The notes: a model not told the origin generated them from the sequence alone. 64,000 bases of DNA from Scytonema hofmannii PCC 7110 (GCF_000346485.2 NZ_KQ976354.1:5516457-5580456); one strand, 5' to 3'; counted from the first letter of the stretch, positions 7,492 to 16,196 are shown. Translations and numbers: made by a program.

Positions 7492-9177
7492 ATGGAAAAA
7501 GGTTATTCGGATAAGGCATACCGTTGGAATCGGGAAAATTACTCTCGCAGACGGCGCTTTGTGGATATTTGGTCTTTTGTCTTGACTTTGATGTTCAAGC
7601 TTTGGCGTTACAACAAGTCTTGGAGTTATCCAGGAGGTTTGACGGAAGCTAAGAAAACCGCAAGGCGAAAGGCTCAAGCAGTATGGATTCGCAATACTCT
7701 GTTAGATTTGGGACCAACTTTTATTAAGGTTGGACAACTTTTTTCTACCCGTTCTGATATATTTCCCGTTGAATATGTCGAAGAACTGTCTAAGCTACAA
7801 GATAGAGTACCCGCTTTTAGCTATGAACAGGTAGAAGCGATTATCGAGCAAGAGATGGGTAAAAAAATTCCTGACCTCTTTCAGAGTTTTGAACCAATTC
7901 CTCTTGCTGCTGCTAGCTTGGGTCAAGTCCATAAAGCTATTCTGCATTCAGGGGAAGCAGTTGTTGTTAAAGTCCAGCGACCGGGTCTTAAGAAGTTATT
8001 TGAAATAGATTTACAAATTCTTAAGGGAATCGCACGTTATTTTCAAAACCATCCAGATTGGGGGCGAGGTCGCGATTGGATGGGGATTTATGAGGAGTGT
8101 TGTCGTATTCTCTGGGAAGAAATTGATTATCTCAATGAAGGTCGCAATGCCGATACTTTTCGTCGCAATTTTCGTGATGTTGACTGGGTGAAAGTACCGC
8201 GCGTTTACTGGCGTTATACCTCATCTCGTGTCGTCACCTTAGAATATCTTCCTGGTATCAAAATTAGCCAGTATGAAGCAATTGAGGCAGCTGGTTTAGA
8301 TAGGAAGGAAATTGCCCGTCACGGCGCGGAAGCTTACTTACATCAACTGCTAAATAATGGCTTCTTCCATGCAGACCCTCACCCAGGTAATATTGCTGTC
8401 AGCCCTGTGGGCGCTCTCATTTTCTATGATTTTGGGATGATGGGGCGTATAAAAAGTAATATACGTGAAGGGCTAATGGAAACGCTGTTTGGTATTGCCT
8501 CAAAAGATGGCTCGCGCGTTGTTAAATCTCTCATAGATTTGGGTGCTCTTGCTCCCGTAGATGATATGGGACCAGTGAGGCGTTCCGTTCAGTATATGCT
8601 GGACAATTTTATGGATAAGCCTTTTGAAAATCAGTCAGTGGCTGCTATTAGTGACGATTTGTACGAAATAGCATATAATCAGCCATTTAGATTTCCTGCT
8701 ACCTTTACTTTCGTCATGCGAGCTTTTTCGACTCTCGAAGGTGTGGGTAAGGGGTTAGATCCTGAATTTAACTTTATGGAAGTAGCAAAACCATATGCAA
8801 TGCAGCTTATGACCAATATGAATGGTACAGAAGGCAATAGCTTTCTCAATGAATTGAGCCGTCAAGCAGTTCAAGTTAGCAGTACGGCATTAGGGCTACC
8901 GCGTCGGCTCGAAGATACACTAGAAAAACTAGAACGGGGTGATGTGCGGGTGCGAGTTCGGTCTTTAGAAACTGAGAGATTGCTGCGACGACAAACGAAT
9001 GTTCAACTGGGAATGACTTATGCTGTTATTGTGAGTGGTTTTACCCTTTCAGCAGCTATTTTATTGCTGAAAGACTATATATGGTTGGCTGCGTTTGCCG
9101 GTTTAATCGCATCTGCTGTCTCGTGGCTGCTGATTCGGCTGCTCATTCGCCTCGACCGCTATGACCGTATGTATTAA
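7492..9177 (+). CDS. AarF/UbiB/ABC1 family atypical kinase
   Basis: This is a 561-residue protein of the ABC1K/UbiB family, atypical kinases linked to isoprenoid quinone metabolism and, in chloroplasts, to plastoglobule and photosynthetic regulation. Hallmarks are the KxGQ motif (KVGQLFSTRSD, about 79-89), the Ala-rich loop AAASLGQVHKA replacing the glycine loop, VVVKVQRPG with the ATP-binding Lys, the catalytic loop HADPHPGN and YDFGMMG. Two membrane segments close the C-terminus (about 508-550). Length is normal. The PP2C phosphatase gene follows 16 bases downstream, so a kinase and a phosphatase are probably expressed together. The direct substrate is unknown. Confidence 0.92.
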   Translation: MEKGYSDKAYRWNRENYSRRRRFVDIWSFVLTLMFKLWRYNKSWSYPGGLTEAKKTARRKAQAVWIRNTLLDLGPTFIKVGQLFSTRSDIFPVEYVEELSKLQDRVPAFSYEQVEAIIEQEMGKKIPDLFQSFEPIPLAAASLGQVHKAILHSGEAVVVKVQRPGLKKLFEIDLQILKGIARYFQNHPDWGRGRDWMGIYEECCRILWEEIDYLNEGRNADTFRRNFRDVDWVKVPRVYWRYTSSRVVTLEYLPGIKISQYEAIEAAGLDRKEIARHGAEAYLHQLLNNGFFHADPHPGNIAVSPVGALIFYDFGMMGRIKSNIREGLMETLFGIASKDGSRVVKSLIDLGALAPVDDMGPVRRSVQYMLDNFMDKPFENQSVAAISDDLYEIAYNQPFRFPATFTFVMRAFSTLEGVGKGLDPEFNFMEVAKPYAMQLMTNMNGTEGNSFLNELSRQAVQVSSTALGLPRRLEDTLEKLERGDVRVRVRSLETERLLRRQTNVQLGMTYAVIVSGFTLSAAILLLKDYIWLAAFAGLIASAVSWLLIRLLIRLDRYDRMY

Positions 9178-9193
9178 ATTTTGTAGAAACTAT

Positions 9194-9919
9194 ATGAAAA
9201 TTAACTCTACTGGGAAAAGTGACCCAGGACTTATTCGTTCTAATAATCAAGATGCATACTACATCGACCCAGAAGATCGCTTTTTTATAGTCGCTGATGG
9301 TATGGGTGGTCATGCTGGAGGCGAGCAAGCAAGTCGCATTGCTACACAAGAAATTCAAACTTATTTGACAGAAAATTGGAATGCTTCTAAATCTTCCGAA
9401 CAATTACTAGAAGAGGCTTTGTTAAAAGCTAATGAAGCAATTTTGCTCGACCAGCAAAGTCATCCAGAACGGGCTGATATGGGAACAACTGTTGTCGCCA
9501 TCATTTTTCGCGATACGGAGTTACCTTGGTGCGCTCATGTTGGAGATTCTCGGCTGTACCGCTTCCGGGACTCTCAATTGGAACAAATCACTGAAGACCA
9601 CACCTGGGTAGCACGTGCTCTGAAAATGGGCGATATAACCTCAGATGAGGCTCGAATCCATCCCTTCCGTCACGTGTTATCGCGCTGTTTGGGGCGTGAA
9701 GACCTCCATCAGGTTGATGTCAAGCAAGTGGAAGTTATAGCAGGCGATCGCTTGCTATTATGCAGCGATGGACTCACAGAAGAACTAGCCGACCAAACTA
9801 TTAGTTCTTACCTCCAAGAAAACCCTGGGGGAGATAAAGCAGCTTACTCCCTCATCGAATCAGCCAAAGAGCATGGCGGACACGACAATATCACTGTCGT
9901 TATCGTGACAGTTGAGTAA
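9194..9919 (+). CDS. PP2C-type Ser/Thr protein phosphatase
   Basis: About 241 residues covering one complete bacterial PP2C (PPM) domain. The metal-binding motifs are visible: the N-terminal SNNQDAYY, VADGMGGHAGGE, GTTVV, HVGDSRLYR, LLCSDGLTEEL and the final DNITVVIV. PP2C phosphatases remove phosphate from Ser/Thr residues and commonly oppose Hanks kinases, two of which are encoded within 4 kb on either side. The ATG at 9194 (MKINSTGKSDPG) matches the usual family start; an upstream in-frame ATG at 9161 would overlap the AarF gene and add an unrelated tail. Confidence 0.9.
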   Translation: MKINSTGKSDPGLIRSNNQDAYYIDPEDRFFIVADGMGGHAGGEQASRIATQEIQTYLTENWNASKSSEQLLEEALLKANEAILLDQQSHPERADMGTTVVAIIFRDTELPWCAHVGDSRLYRFRDSQLEQITEDHTWVARALKMGDITSDEARIHPFRHVLSRCLGREDLHQVDVKQVEVIAGDRLLLCSDGLTEELADQTISSYLQENPGGDKAAYSLIESAKEHGGHDNITVVIVTVE

Positions 9920-10180
9920 TTGGGGAGTGGGGAGTGGGAGAGTGGGAGTAGGGGGAAGAAATTTTCATTCCCTTGTTGTGGGTGCGATTACCTCCGGTAC
10001 GCTTTGCGAACGCCCATGGGTGTCTAGCATGAAAATAGCTCTTCCCTGACCCCCACTCCCACTCTCCCACTCCCTATTTTCAAGACAGGTTATGAAATTT
10101 TCTGACGAACAACGATTAGACACACCAGAATCGGAAATTTCCCACTCCCATTCCCCATTCCCCACTCCCCATTCCCTAAT
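9920..10180. repeat. GGGAGTG-type heptamer arrays in both orientations
   Basis: Short arrays of GGGAGTG/GGGAGTA occur at about 9922-9955. Reverse-complement arrays (CCCACTC, CCCCATT) occur at about 10050-10075 and 10139-10177, so the two can pair into a long hairpin after the phosphatase gene. A further element (TACGCTTTGCGAACGCCCATGG) lies at about 9999-10020. No gene is visible. Confidence 0.65.
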
Positions 10181-10229
10181 TTTGTTCAGTTTGAGCATTT
10201 TTCTGGGTTACAAGTTGATACATATATTC

Positions 10230-10264
10230 TTAAGCCTCCGTAGCTAGCGACTTCGGAGGCTTAA
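10230..10264. terminator. Candidate stem-loop (11-bp perfect stem)
   Basis: TTAAGCCTCCG and CGGAGGCTTAA form a perfect 11-bp stem around a 13-base loop. The flanks are AT-rich, consistent with a bidirectional transcription terminator after the PP2C gene. No long T-run is present, so the role is inferred. Confidence 0.5.
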
Positions 10265-10679
10265 TTTAAGATGTTTCAGTGTAATTGACATCTTGCACCT
10301 AATAAGGTATGGCGCATATAATTCTGATTTACTACCTCTCGCATCTCTTGCGGCAGACAAGAGACGTACAGGGAGAAAGCACGACAAAAAGTGGCAATCA
10401 AGTCTTTTGCTCTTGGACTTTATGAGTGTTGGTTTTTGTCCCCAAAAACGCCAAATACCCGAAATCCGCTTGAACGGACTTGAGGTGTATATCAGTAGAA
10501 TGAGTTGCAAGGTGTCTAAACTGGAAAATTATCCATTAAGGATGTGGGCAATTCGTCAAACAGTTGTTATCTTTCGTAATATGTAGAAAGAACAATTGTA
10601 TGCCAAGTAAGAGTCAATACCAGCAGACCTCTGGTTTTTTCTGACTCTGTTAATTTTACTTATCCTCTTAGGAGAACTT
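10265..10679. other. Leader region before nblA
   Basis: About 415 bases without a gene I can support; short open frames on both strands show no family resemblance. The distal part contains the nblA 5' untranslated region, including the terminator-like hairpin at 10619-10640 and an AGGAG ribosome-binding site just before the start codon. Confidence 0.4.
10619..10640 (+). terminator. Terminator-like hairpin in the nblA leader
   Basis: ACCAG-7 nt-CTGGT followed by six T lies about 40 bases before nblA, flanked by an outer AGAGTCA/TGACTCT pair (10610-10616 and 10642-10648). It could end an upstream transcript or act in attenuation. The structure is seen; the role is inferred. Confidence 0.4.
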
Positions 10680-10877
10680 ATGAACCAACCAATCGAATTG
10701 ACTTTAGAACAACAATTCAGCATTCATTCTTTTGCTAACCAGGTTCAAAACATGAGCCACGACCAAGCAAAAGATTTTTTGGTCAAGCTCTACGAGCAAA
10801 TGGTAGTCCGTGAAGCTACATACAAAGAGCTTCTCAAGCACCAATGGGGACTAGATTCCGGTTCCACTTGGGCATAG
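10680..10877 (+). CDS. nblA: Phycobilisome degradation protein NblA
   Basis: A 65-residue protein that matches NblA closely: it begins ELTLEQQFSIHSFANQVQ and continues with an AKDFLVKLYEQMVVRE helix and LLKHQWGL near the end. NblA is a small two-helix adaptor that binds phycobiliproteins and recruits the Clp protease, so that phycobilisomes are dismantled during nitrogen or other nutrient starvation. In other cyanobacteria it is induced under nitrogen loss. I see no convincing GTAN8TAC NtcA box in the leader. AGGAG lies seven bases before the ATG. It stands alone between signalling genes. Confidence 0.93.
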   Translation: MNQPIELTLEQQFSIHSFANQVQNMSHDQAKDFLVKLYEQMVVREATYKELLKHQWGLDSGSTWA

Positions 10878-11325
10878 ATTTGTGATGTCGCAGTGGGCGA
10901 CCTCCTTCTCTTGCTCTGTTCCAAGGAGGAAAGGAGCTGGGGATGCAGGGGCGTCAACTCCGAAGAGAAACCCAAAATACGAGAGCTTTGATAACGGGTC
11001 ATTTGCCCAACAAAATACTAACCTGCTTCACTCAAAGCAGTCATATGTTGCTATGGAGTCAATAGCTGTGCAGATCGTCTGCTAGATTTCAGTATGAGAG
11101 GCTAGGGCGACAAATTTATCTGCCATTGGTTTTTCCCAAGCGGCACACTAAACATCCAGGAGGGTTCGCACAGCCTCTAGTCTACCCAAGTTTTACACCC
11201 GGTAATTTATCTATTTATATTTCTTATAACTTTCTACAGTGTCTTGTATAGAGGTTTTTAACAATTTGTAATATAAACTATCAAGATTGTTGTAGAACTT
11301 ATATGAATAGTCAAGTATATTTCTC
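10878..11325. other. Non-coding region after nblA
   Basis: About 450 bases between convergent genes. Short open frames on either strand have unbiased composition and no recognisable family. No repeat array or clear terminator is seen. Confidence 0.4.
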
Positions 11326-12900
11326 TCAACCAGAAAGGTCAAACGGCGAATCTGTATCTATCGCTTGTATTTTTGCCAAAATTTGGGATTTTATCTTTTC
11401 GTACTCAACTTTTAGCAAACTTTTACTGACTTGCGGGTCGGCAGTAGAGATTAATGTTTCGCTAATCTTGACCCAATCGTGCAAGCGATGGCGTTGGGCA
11501 GATGCAATACTAGAAAGTAGTACGTGAGCACAGCGATTGGGTGCTTCTCGAGAAAAGAATAACAAGCGATATGAACCTGTTTGTCCCAGTAAGTGAGTCA
11601 CTTCTTGCCCAAAACTGGTTTTTAGGTCTAGGTAGTACGGCAACCATTTAGGACCTTGTTTGCGATTGTATATAAGGGTAATCCATAGAAGCATGGGGTG
11701 AGGAGCCGTGATAAAAAGAAATTGATTGTAACGGGTACAAACCAAGCGCTTCAAAATTTCTTGTTGTGGTAGCATCACCCATAAAGCAGGAATGACTTCT
11801 CCCTCAGGACTTCGGATAAGCTTAGGAAAAACAATATCAGCAATAGGTTTACTAGCAGGCCATGAAGCTTGTTGTGCTATTTCATCAGTTAGCATAGAGG
11901 GCAGAAGGACGGGTGTCCTTTGCTCCGAGCCTGTTTTTACTGTAGACGCACTAGCAGAAGGTGTATTGGAAAGGACATCACTGTCTGGTTGTGGTATGAC
12001 TTTACGAGTGCCGTAACTTTGTTCTAATGAGACTAAAACTTTTAGGATTTCATCGATATTTTGAGGGCGCGAACTTGGCGATTTAGCTAAACAACTTAAG
12101 ACCAAATTTTCCACTTCAGTTGGTACTTGTCGCGTAGGCGCAACCTCCGAGAGAGGACGCGGAATTTGTTGATGATGTAATTTATACCAAGCTCCGAACG
12201 AGTGGCTGACAGCGACAAACGGCAATTTACCAGCCAGCATTTCATACATCATCACCCCCAAACTATAGATATCAGCACGGCGGTCTAATTCCTTGCCATC
12301 CATTTGTTCTGGTGAAGAATAAGCCAGAGTCCCTAAATAATAATTAGTATAATTAGCATCAGACATGAGTAATTTGGCAATACCAAAATCCAACACTTTC
12401 ACCAGTTCGCCAAAACTAGCATCTTGGATAACTAGCATATTGCTTGGCTTAATATCACGGTGAATAATTGGGCAAATTTTGCCATCAACCGGGATACCAC
12501 TGTGGGCGCAGTGTAAACCCAAGCAAATTTGACGTGCAATACTGAGAAATCTTGGTAAGGATAACTGTTGCTTGCGGATGATGTGACTGAGGTTTGTTCC
12601 TTGTAAGTATTCCATAACATAGAATGGAGTGCCGCTCTCGTCTACACCATAGTCCATGACTCGGACAATGTGGATACTTTTTTGACCTAGTAGAGCACAG
12701 GTTTTTGCTTCTCTTTCAAAGCGTTCCAGTACCCGCATTTTTTGGTTTTGAATTGATAAGGCAAGAAATTTAACAGCAACAGGAACACCACCCAACAAAA
12801 TGTCCTTAGCACGATAAACTCTACCCATTGCTCCAGTACCGATGATGTCCTGAAGTTCGTAGCGTTTGCTGAGTAAGAGACCAATGTTGGGGTCTGACAT
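11326..12900 (-). CDS. Ser/Thr protein kinase (Hanks type)
   Basis: This is a 524-residue soluble kinase. The kinase domain (about residues 12-275) is complete: GTGAMGRVY glycine loop, VAVKFL with the ATP-binding Lys, HRDIKPSNML, LDFGIAKLL, YSSPEQ and ADIYSLGVMMYEML. The remaining 250 residues begin with a Ser/Thr/Pro-rich linker and end in a domain I do not recognise (WLPYYLDLKTSFG..., SSIASAQRHRLHDW). No membrane segment is seen. A group II intron lies about 50 bp upstream on the same strand, inside what should be its promoter or leader, so expression may depend on intron splicing or on a promoter between them. Confidence 0.9.
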   Translation of the reverse strand: MSDPNIGLLLSKRYELQDIIGTGAMGRVYRAKDILLGGVPVAVKFLALSIQNQKMRVLERFEREAKTCALLGQKSIHIVRVMDYGVDESGTPFYVMEYLQGTNLSHIIRKQQLSLPRFLSIARQICLGLHCAHSGIPVDGKICPIIHRDIKPSNMLVIQDASFGELVKVLDFGIAKLLMSDANYTNYYLGTLAYSSPEQMDGKELDRRADIYSLGVMMYEMLAGKLPFVAVSHSFGAWYKLHHQQIPRPLSEVAPTRQVPTEVENLVLSCLAKSPSSRPQNIDEILKVLVSLEQSYGTRKVIPQPDSDVLSNTPSASASTVKTGSEQRTPVLLPSMLTDEIAQQASWPASKPIADIVFPKLIRSPEGEVIPALWVMLPQQEILKRLVCTRYNQFLFITAPHPMLLWITLIYNRKQGPKWLPYYLDLKTSFGQEVTHLLGQTGSYRLLFFSREAPNRCAHVLLSSIASAQRHRLHDWVKISETLISTADPQVSKSLLKVEYEKIKSQILAKIQAIDTDSPFDLSG

Positions 12901-12993
12901 AAAAAATTCGACTCCAATATCAAATAATCTAGGAAAATTTCTGCTTTATAGTTGAGGTCGAGGGAGACTATTATGTCTCGCCCCTCCCCGTTC

Positions 12994-13027
12994 GATCTGG
13001 ACGTGCGATTTTCACCGCATCCAGCTC
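12994..13027 (-). ncRNA. Group II intron domain V
   Basis: Read on the minus strand, the 34 bases form the classic domain V hairpin: GAGCTGGATGCGG, a GAAA-type tetraloop region, then CGCACGTCCAGATC, with the catalytic bulge. This places the ribozyme core directly after the maturase gene and fixes the intron strand. Confidence 0.88.
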
Positions 13028-13036
13028 TCGATATTC

Positions 13037-14548
13037 TTAGGTTTCCCTTTTGCCTATGTGCAAATAATCGTGGCAGCTTTCATGCACTGCTATTAGATTA
13101 TCTTTACGCCAGTTTTCGTGATTCCCATCTATGTGATGAAGGTGAACGCGCTCATCGGAGAGTAGTCTCATTCCGCAGGCTGCACATTTATGGTTCTGCC
13201 GTTTTAAGGCAGCAGAGGTTTTGTTGTCGTACAGCTTACTGTTACGTTCACTCCAGTAAACTATGTCACCGTCGAAGGGGGATTTGTTCTCCCTTACGAT
13301 TATGTGTTTATTCTCGGAGTAAGGAACTGGAGGGAACGCTTTGTCCAACAATTTCTTGCTGGAGTCGCGATTCTGCTTTTGTTCCTTGTTGAATACCTTG
13401 AGTGCTCTTGTTTCAATGTGATATAGCGAGAACCTCGCTCCATCCATCCTGCAATAGCGGTGGTAATTCCTCCAACCCCTGACCACAGGAGCCAGCTTTT
13501 TAGCCTTCTCTATGGCACCATATTTTGAGTTGTTGATTATGGCTTTAACCTTCTTTCGGAAAGTTTTAAAGTTGTCCTCTGAGGGATAACTCCGAAATTT
13601 CCCGTTACCTTGCACTTTGAAGTGCCAGCCTAAAAAATCAAATCCATCTGTCGCTTTGGTTAGCTTGGTCTTTTCTTCACTAATCTCCATCCCCCTGTCA
13701 GCAAGGAACTGTTTAATCCTTCCAAGTACCTTGTCCGCATCATCCTGTGGTTTAAGTATAATTACCATGTCATTGGCGTATCTGACTGACTTGTGGATTT
13801 CCTCGATACCATTTAGGGCAATGTTTGCCAGAAGCGGGCTGACAACGCCACCTTGCGGTGTCCCTTGTTCGGGAAATTCTGGATTGACCCCCGCCTTGAG
13901 GCATCGGAATATACCGAGTTTTATGCTCTTTGGGGCGATAAGTCTATCCATAATTGTGTTGTGACTTATCCTATCAAAACACTTTTTGATGTCCAATTCT
14001 ATAACGCTTTTTGATATTCCCTTGGCTTTGGAGCTTAGATTATCGAATAGGAATTTCTGAGCATCATGTGTCGATCTTCCTATCCTGAATCCATAACTCC
14101 GAGCGTGGAATGTAGCCTCGTGTGCTGCTTCCAATGCGTATTTCACCAGACACTGCCAAGCGCGGTCGCTCATTGTGGGTACTTTAAGCATCCTGGTTTT
14201 GCCGTTCTTCTTTGGAATGGGTATTTCACGCAGACCTTGGTGCTGCCACTGTGTCCCGGATTTCCTCAGTTCCTCTGCAAGTTGAAAGCGTTGCTCGAAT
14301 GAGAGTTTTGCTATCCCGTCAACTCCCGGTGTCTTTTTCCCCGCGTTAAGCTGAGATACTTGTCGGATTGCCAGCATAATTGCTGAGGTGGACTTCAGAA
14401 TTAGTTTCTGTAGAGACCGCGCTTTCCGGAGATCACCAACACAAACGGCTTTATAAACTCTTCTTTGTAGACGGAATAAATTACGACGGAATTGCTTCCA
14501 CGGTAACGTCTTCCAGGATTCACTAATATTGCTACTGTGTCTAATCAT
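13037..14548 (-). CDS. ltrA: Group II intron reverse transcriptase/maturase with HNH domain
   Basis: A 503-residue intron-encoded protein. It carries reverse transcriptase blocks (TPGVDGI near residue 75, QGTPQGGVVSPLLANI near 232), the maturase X domain (GWRNYHRYCR) and a C-terminal HNH endonuclease (CAACGMRLLSDE, VHLHHIDGNHENW, HESCHDYLH). The active-site tetrad reads YAND instead of YADD: the codon at 13772-13774 is AAT where GAT is expected, a single-base change removing a metal-binding Asp. Maturase splicing activity does not need that Asp, but DNA synthesis should. The rest is full length and uninterrupted, which suggests a recent mutation or a splice-only intron. Confidence 0.92.
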   Translation of the reverse strand: MIRHSSNISESWKTLPWKQFRRNLFRLQRRVYKAVCVGDLRKARSLQKLILKSTSAIMLAIRQVSQLNAGKKTPGVDGIAKLSFEQRFQLAEELRKSGTQWQHQGLREIPIPKKNGKTRMLKVPTMSDRAWQCLVKYALEAAHEATFHARSYGFRIGRSTHDAQKFLFDNLSSKAKGISKSVIELDIKKCFDRISHNTIMDRLIAPKSIKLGIFRCLKAGVNPEFPEQGTPQGGVVSPLLANIALNGIEEIHKSVRYANDMVIILKPQDDADKVLGRIKQFLADRGMEISEEKTKLTKATDGFDFLGWHFKVQGNGKFRSYPSEDNFKTFRKKVKAIINNSKYGAIEKAKKLAPVVRGWRNYHRYCRMDGARFSLYHIETRALKVFNKEQKQNRDSSKKLLDKAFPPVPYSENKHIIVRENKSPFDGDIVYWSERNSKLYDNKTSAALKRQNHKCAACGMRLLSDERVHLHHIDGNHENWRKDNLIAVHESCHDYLHIGKRET

Positions 14549-15231
14549 GTGCTACTCCAATTTGTTTACTCTGAATACCTTGCAAAAATTACTTTGCATC
14601 CTACCCGTCTTAGAGGAGTTCCGTATCTCGTCTTACCTACGGGGTTTCGACCTGTCCCCGACCTCTAATCCGTTTTTCTTCGTTCCTTCGGTCTGATATT
14701 TCGCCCCTTAGGTGTAGCCATTTCAACCACTGAGTCCCCTGAACTCATACTGCTATTGGCGAAACGATGCAGTGGGGATATTGCCTCAGTCAAGTCGGGC
14801 TTTATATATTTGCGCCCCGCTTTCTGGTGAGTTGCTTTTTCAGGCTCTATTTCACCGTAGGATTGCCCCCCATTAACGCCAGTGTCAACCCGCAACGGTT
14901 GTCTGTTTGCGTCCTGTTCCCAGCTTCAGCCTCCATAATTCCGAGTATGGTCACTGTGGGCAGGTCGGGATTCACGCCTGAGTTTGGCGGGTAGGGTTTT
15001 CACCTACATCTCTGACCGAAAGTTCAGGAATCCTCCACTGAGGTTTTTCATCCTGGTACTGCTTATGGATTCAGCAGTCAACGAATCGCACCACGCCTCC
15101 AGATGTTCAAGAGGAGTATGTATCTGGAGTCAGCCAACAAGACCAGTCAATGCGCCCAGTCTTTTTGTAAAATCCAGTACTGTAGTTACTATTTATCTTT
15201 CCCAATTTTTACCCGTTAAATAACATTGTTA

Positions 15232-15262
15232 GTGGATAGTGGTTAGTGGTTAGTGGTTAGTA
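15232..15262. repeat. Heptamer tandem repeat (GTGGTTA)n
   Basis: Four copies of GTGGTTA/GTGGATA lie between the intron 5' flank and the next gene. Same class of seven-base arrays as elsewhere in the window. Confidence 0.75.
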
Positions 15263-15296
15263 GCACCAGTAACAAATAACAACTAACAACTAGCCA

Positions 15297-15746
15297 TTAA
15301 CTAGGACTTTGCCTCTCTAAGTTGGCTTCCATTGTACTGGTCAAAAAATGACCAACTAATATACCACTTGTTAAATAGTAAGTATTATCCGAAACTCGAT
15401 GTAAGGTTTCAAAGCCACTGCGACGCTGGCGATCGCTCAACACCCAATACCTCTGGACAATCGTTTCTAAGCCAATCCAGCCTTCTCCTTCTACCTGTCC
15501 TAATAAATTATGTTGAAGTAAAAAATTATACTGACGTTCTCCGCGATCCAAACGCCCCTTATACTGTAAGGCAATTTCTGAGTGTTCGGTACCGGGAAAC
15601 ATCAATTTTGTCGCCATTGTGAACCAATTGTCTCGATTCCAAGCAACCAAGGTCAAACCTTTGACGCTGATTGGCATACCATCACGTTCTAGCCAGGTTC
15701 CTTGTAGAATCCAGCGCCCCGGTTCTAATAAAAAAGTGTGTGGCAC
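15297..15746 (-). CDS. Conserved cyanobacterial protein of unknown function
   Basis: A 149-residue protein with no signal peptide or membrane segment. The sequence alternates beta strands (FLLEPGRWILQGTW, WFTMATKLMFPG, QYNFLLQHNLLGQVEGEGW, RYWVLSD) and suggests a lipocalin-like beta-barrel. I recognise the general pattern as a conserved cyanobacterial protein but cannot name a characterised family. It stands alone between the group II intron and a HicB gene. Confidence 0.6.
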   Translation of the reverse strand: MPHTFLLEPGRWILQGTWLERDGMPISVKGLTLVAWNRDNWFTMATKLMFPGTEHSEIALQYKGRLDRGERQYNFLLQHNLLGQVEGEGWIGLETIVQRYWVLSDRQRRSGFETLHRVSDNTYYLTSGILVGHFLTSTMEANLERQSPS

Positions 15747-15830
15747 CTTGTATGTTCCTTGCTTTGCTCGAGCACCGCCAAGACTGGTATTATGACATAA
15801 AGCTTCAGGCGGCAGATAAGTACAGTATAG

Positions 15831-15866
15831 CTAGTGAGCAGTGAGCAGTGACCAGTGACCAGTTTT
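15831..15866. repeat. Heptamer tandem repeat (AGTGAGC/AGTGACC)n
   Basis: About five copies of a seven-base unit lie just downstream of the hicB-like stop codon. Confidence 0.75.
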
Positions 15867-15872
15867 TAGGCA

Positions 15873-16112
15873 TCAGATCGCAATCCCTGCTTCAGCAATG
15901 AACACTTCTATCGAAGGAGTCTCCTCTAACATTTCCTTGCCAAATACTTCGATATAGCAGGAGATCGCTGACTTGACATCAGATAATGCTTCCTCATAAG
16001 TATCTCCTTGTCCAACAATCGCTCCCACTACACCAATTGGGTAAGCCACATATCCATCTGGATGTTTTTCGATTACTATCTTAAACTGTTTCACGGGTTC
16101 CTCGCTAGTCAC
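15873..16112 (-). CDS. HicB-like antitoxin-fold protein, solitary
   Basis: This 79-residue protein has the HicB/partial RNase-H fold: a start strand FKIVIEKHPDGYVAYPIGVVG, then GQGDTYEEALSDVKSAISCYIEVFG. In two-gene HicAB systems it neutralises the HicA mRNA interferase. No HicA gene (a small Gly-His-rich protein) lies on either side: downstream is a repeat array and the upstream side has the TnpB element. It also lacks a C-terminal DNA-binding domain. It is probably a solitary HicB, a type common in cyanobacteria. Confidence 0.75.
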   Translation of the reverse strand: MTSEEPVKQFKIVIEKHPDGYVAYPIGVVGAIVGQGDTYEEALSDVKSAISCYIEVFGKEMLEETPSIEVFIAEAGIAI

Positions 16113-16171
16113 GTACTCCTTACAGAGCGCTTACTATTGATTTAATTGTAGTATGGGAATATTTGAGTTCT

Positions 16172-16193
16172 CCCTCGGTTTAAAACACGAGGG
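16172..16193. repeat. Right-end hairpin of the TnpB element; likely guide-RNA scaffold end
   Basis: An imperfect palindrome CCCTCG...CGAGGG sits three bases past the tnpB stop. In TnpB systems the 3' end of the gene and the right end encode the omega RNA, whose guide is the adjacent flank. Here the guide would be read from about 16170 downward. Confidence 0.5.
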
Positions 16194-16196
16194 ATT

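Larger units (their letters stand above)
12951..15091 (-). mobile_element. Group II intron, apparently full length (about 2.1 kb)
   Basis: On the minus strand the element starts at 15091 with GTGCGATT, the group II 5' consensus. It runs through a structured domain I-IV region containing the reverse transcriptase gene and ends after domain V (12994-13027) and a domain VI hairpin. The 3' end is placed at about 12951 (…CTCAAC), uncertain by a few bases. Group II introns are self-splicing ribozymes that move by retrohoming. This one interrupts no gene; it lies in the upstream region of the Ser/Thr kinase gene in the same orientation. Confidence 0.85.

Noticed and set aside
10293-10586. 97-codon frame before nblA
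   Set aside because: No family resemblance; an equally long frame exists on the other strand; likely chance.
10600-10680. NtcA binding site before nblA
   Set aside because: I looked for GTA-N8-TAC with a matching -10 and did not find a convincing one; absence by eye is not proof.
12952-14302. Several plus-strand frames inside the group II intron
   Set aside because: All are antisense to the reverse transcriptase gene or cover domain V; no independent support.
15747-16196. HicA partner for the HicB gene
   Set aside because: No frame with the HicA Gly-His region on either strand; only repeats and the TnpB end are present.
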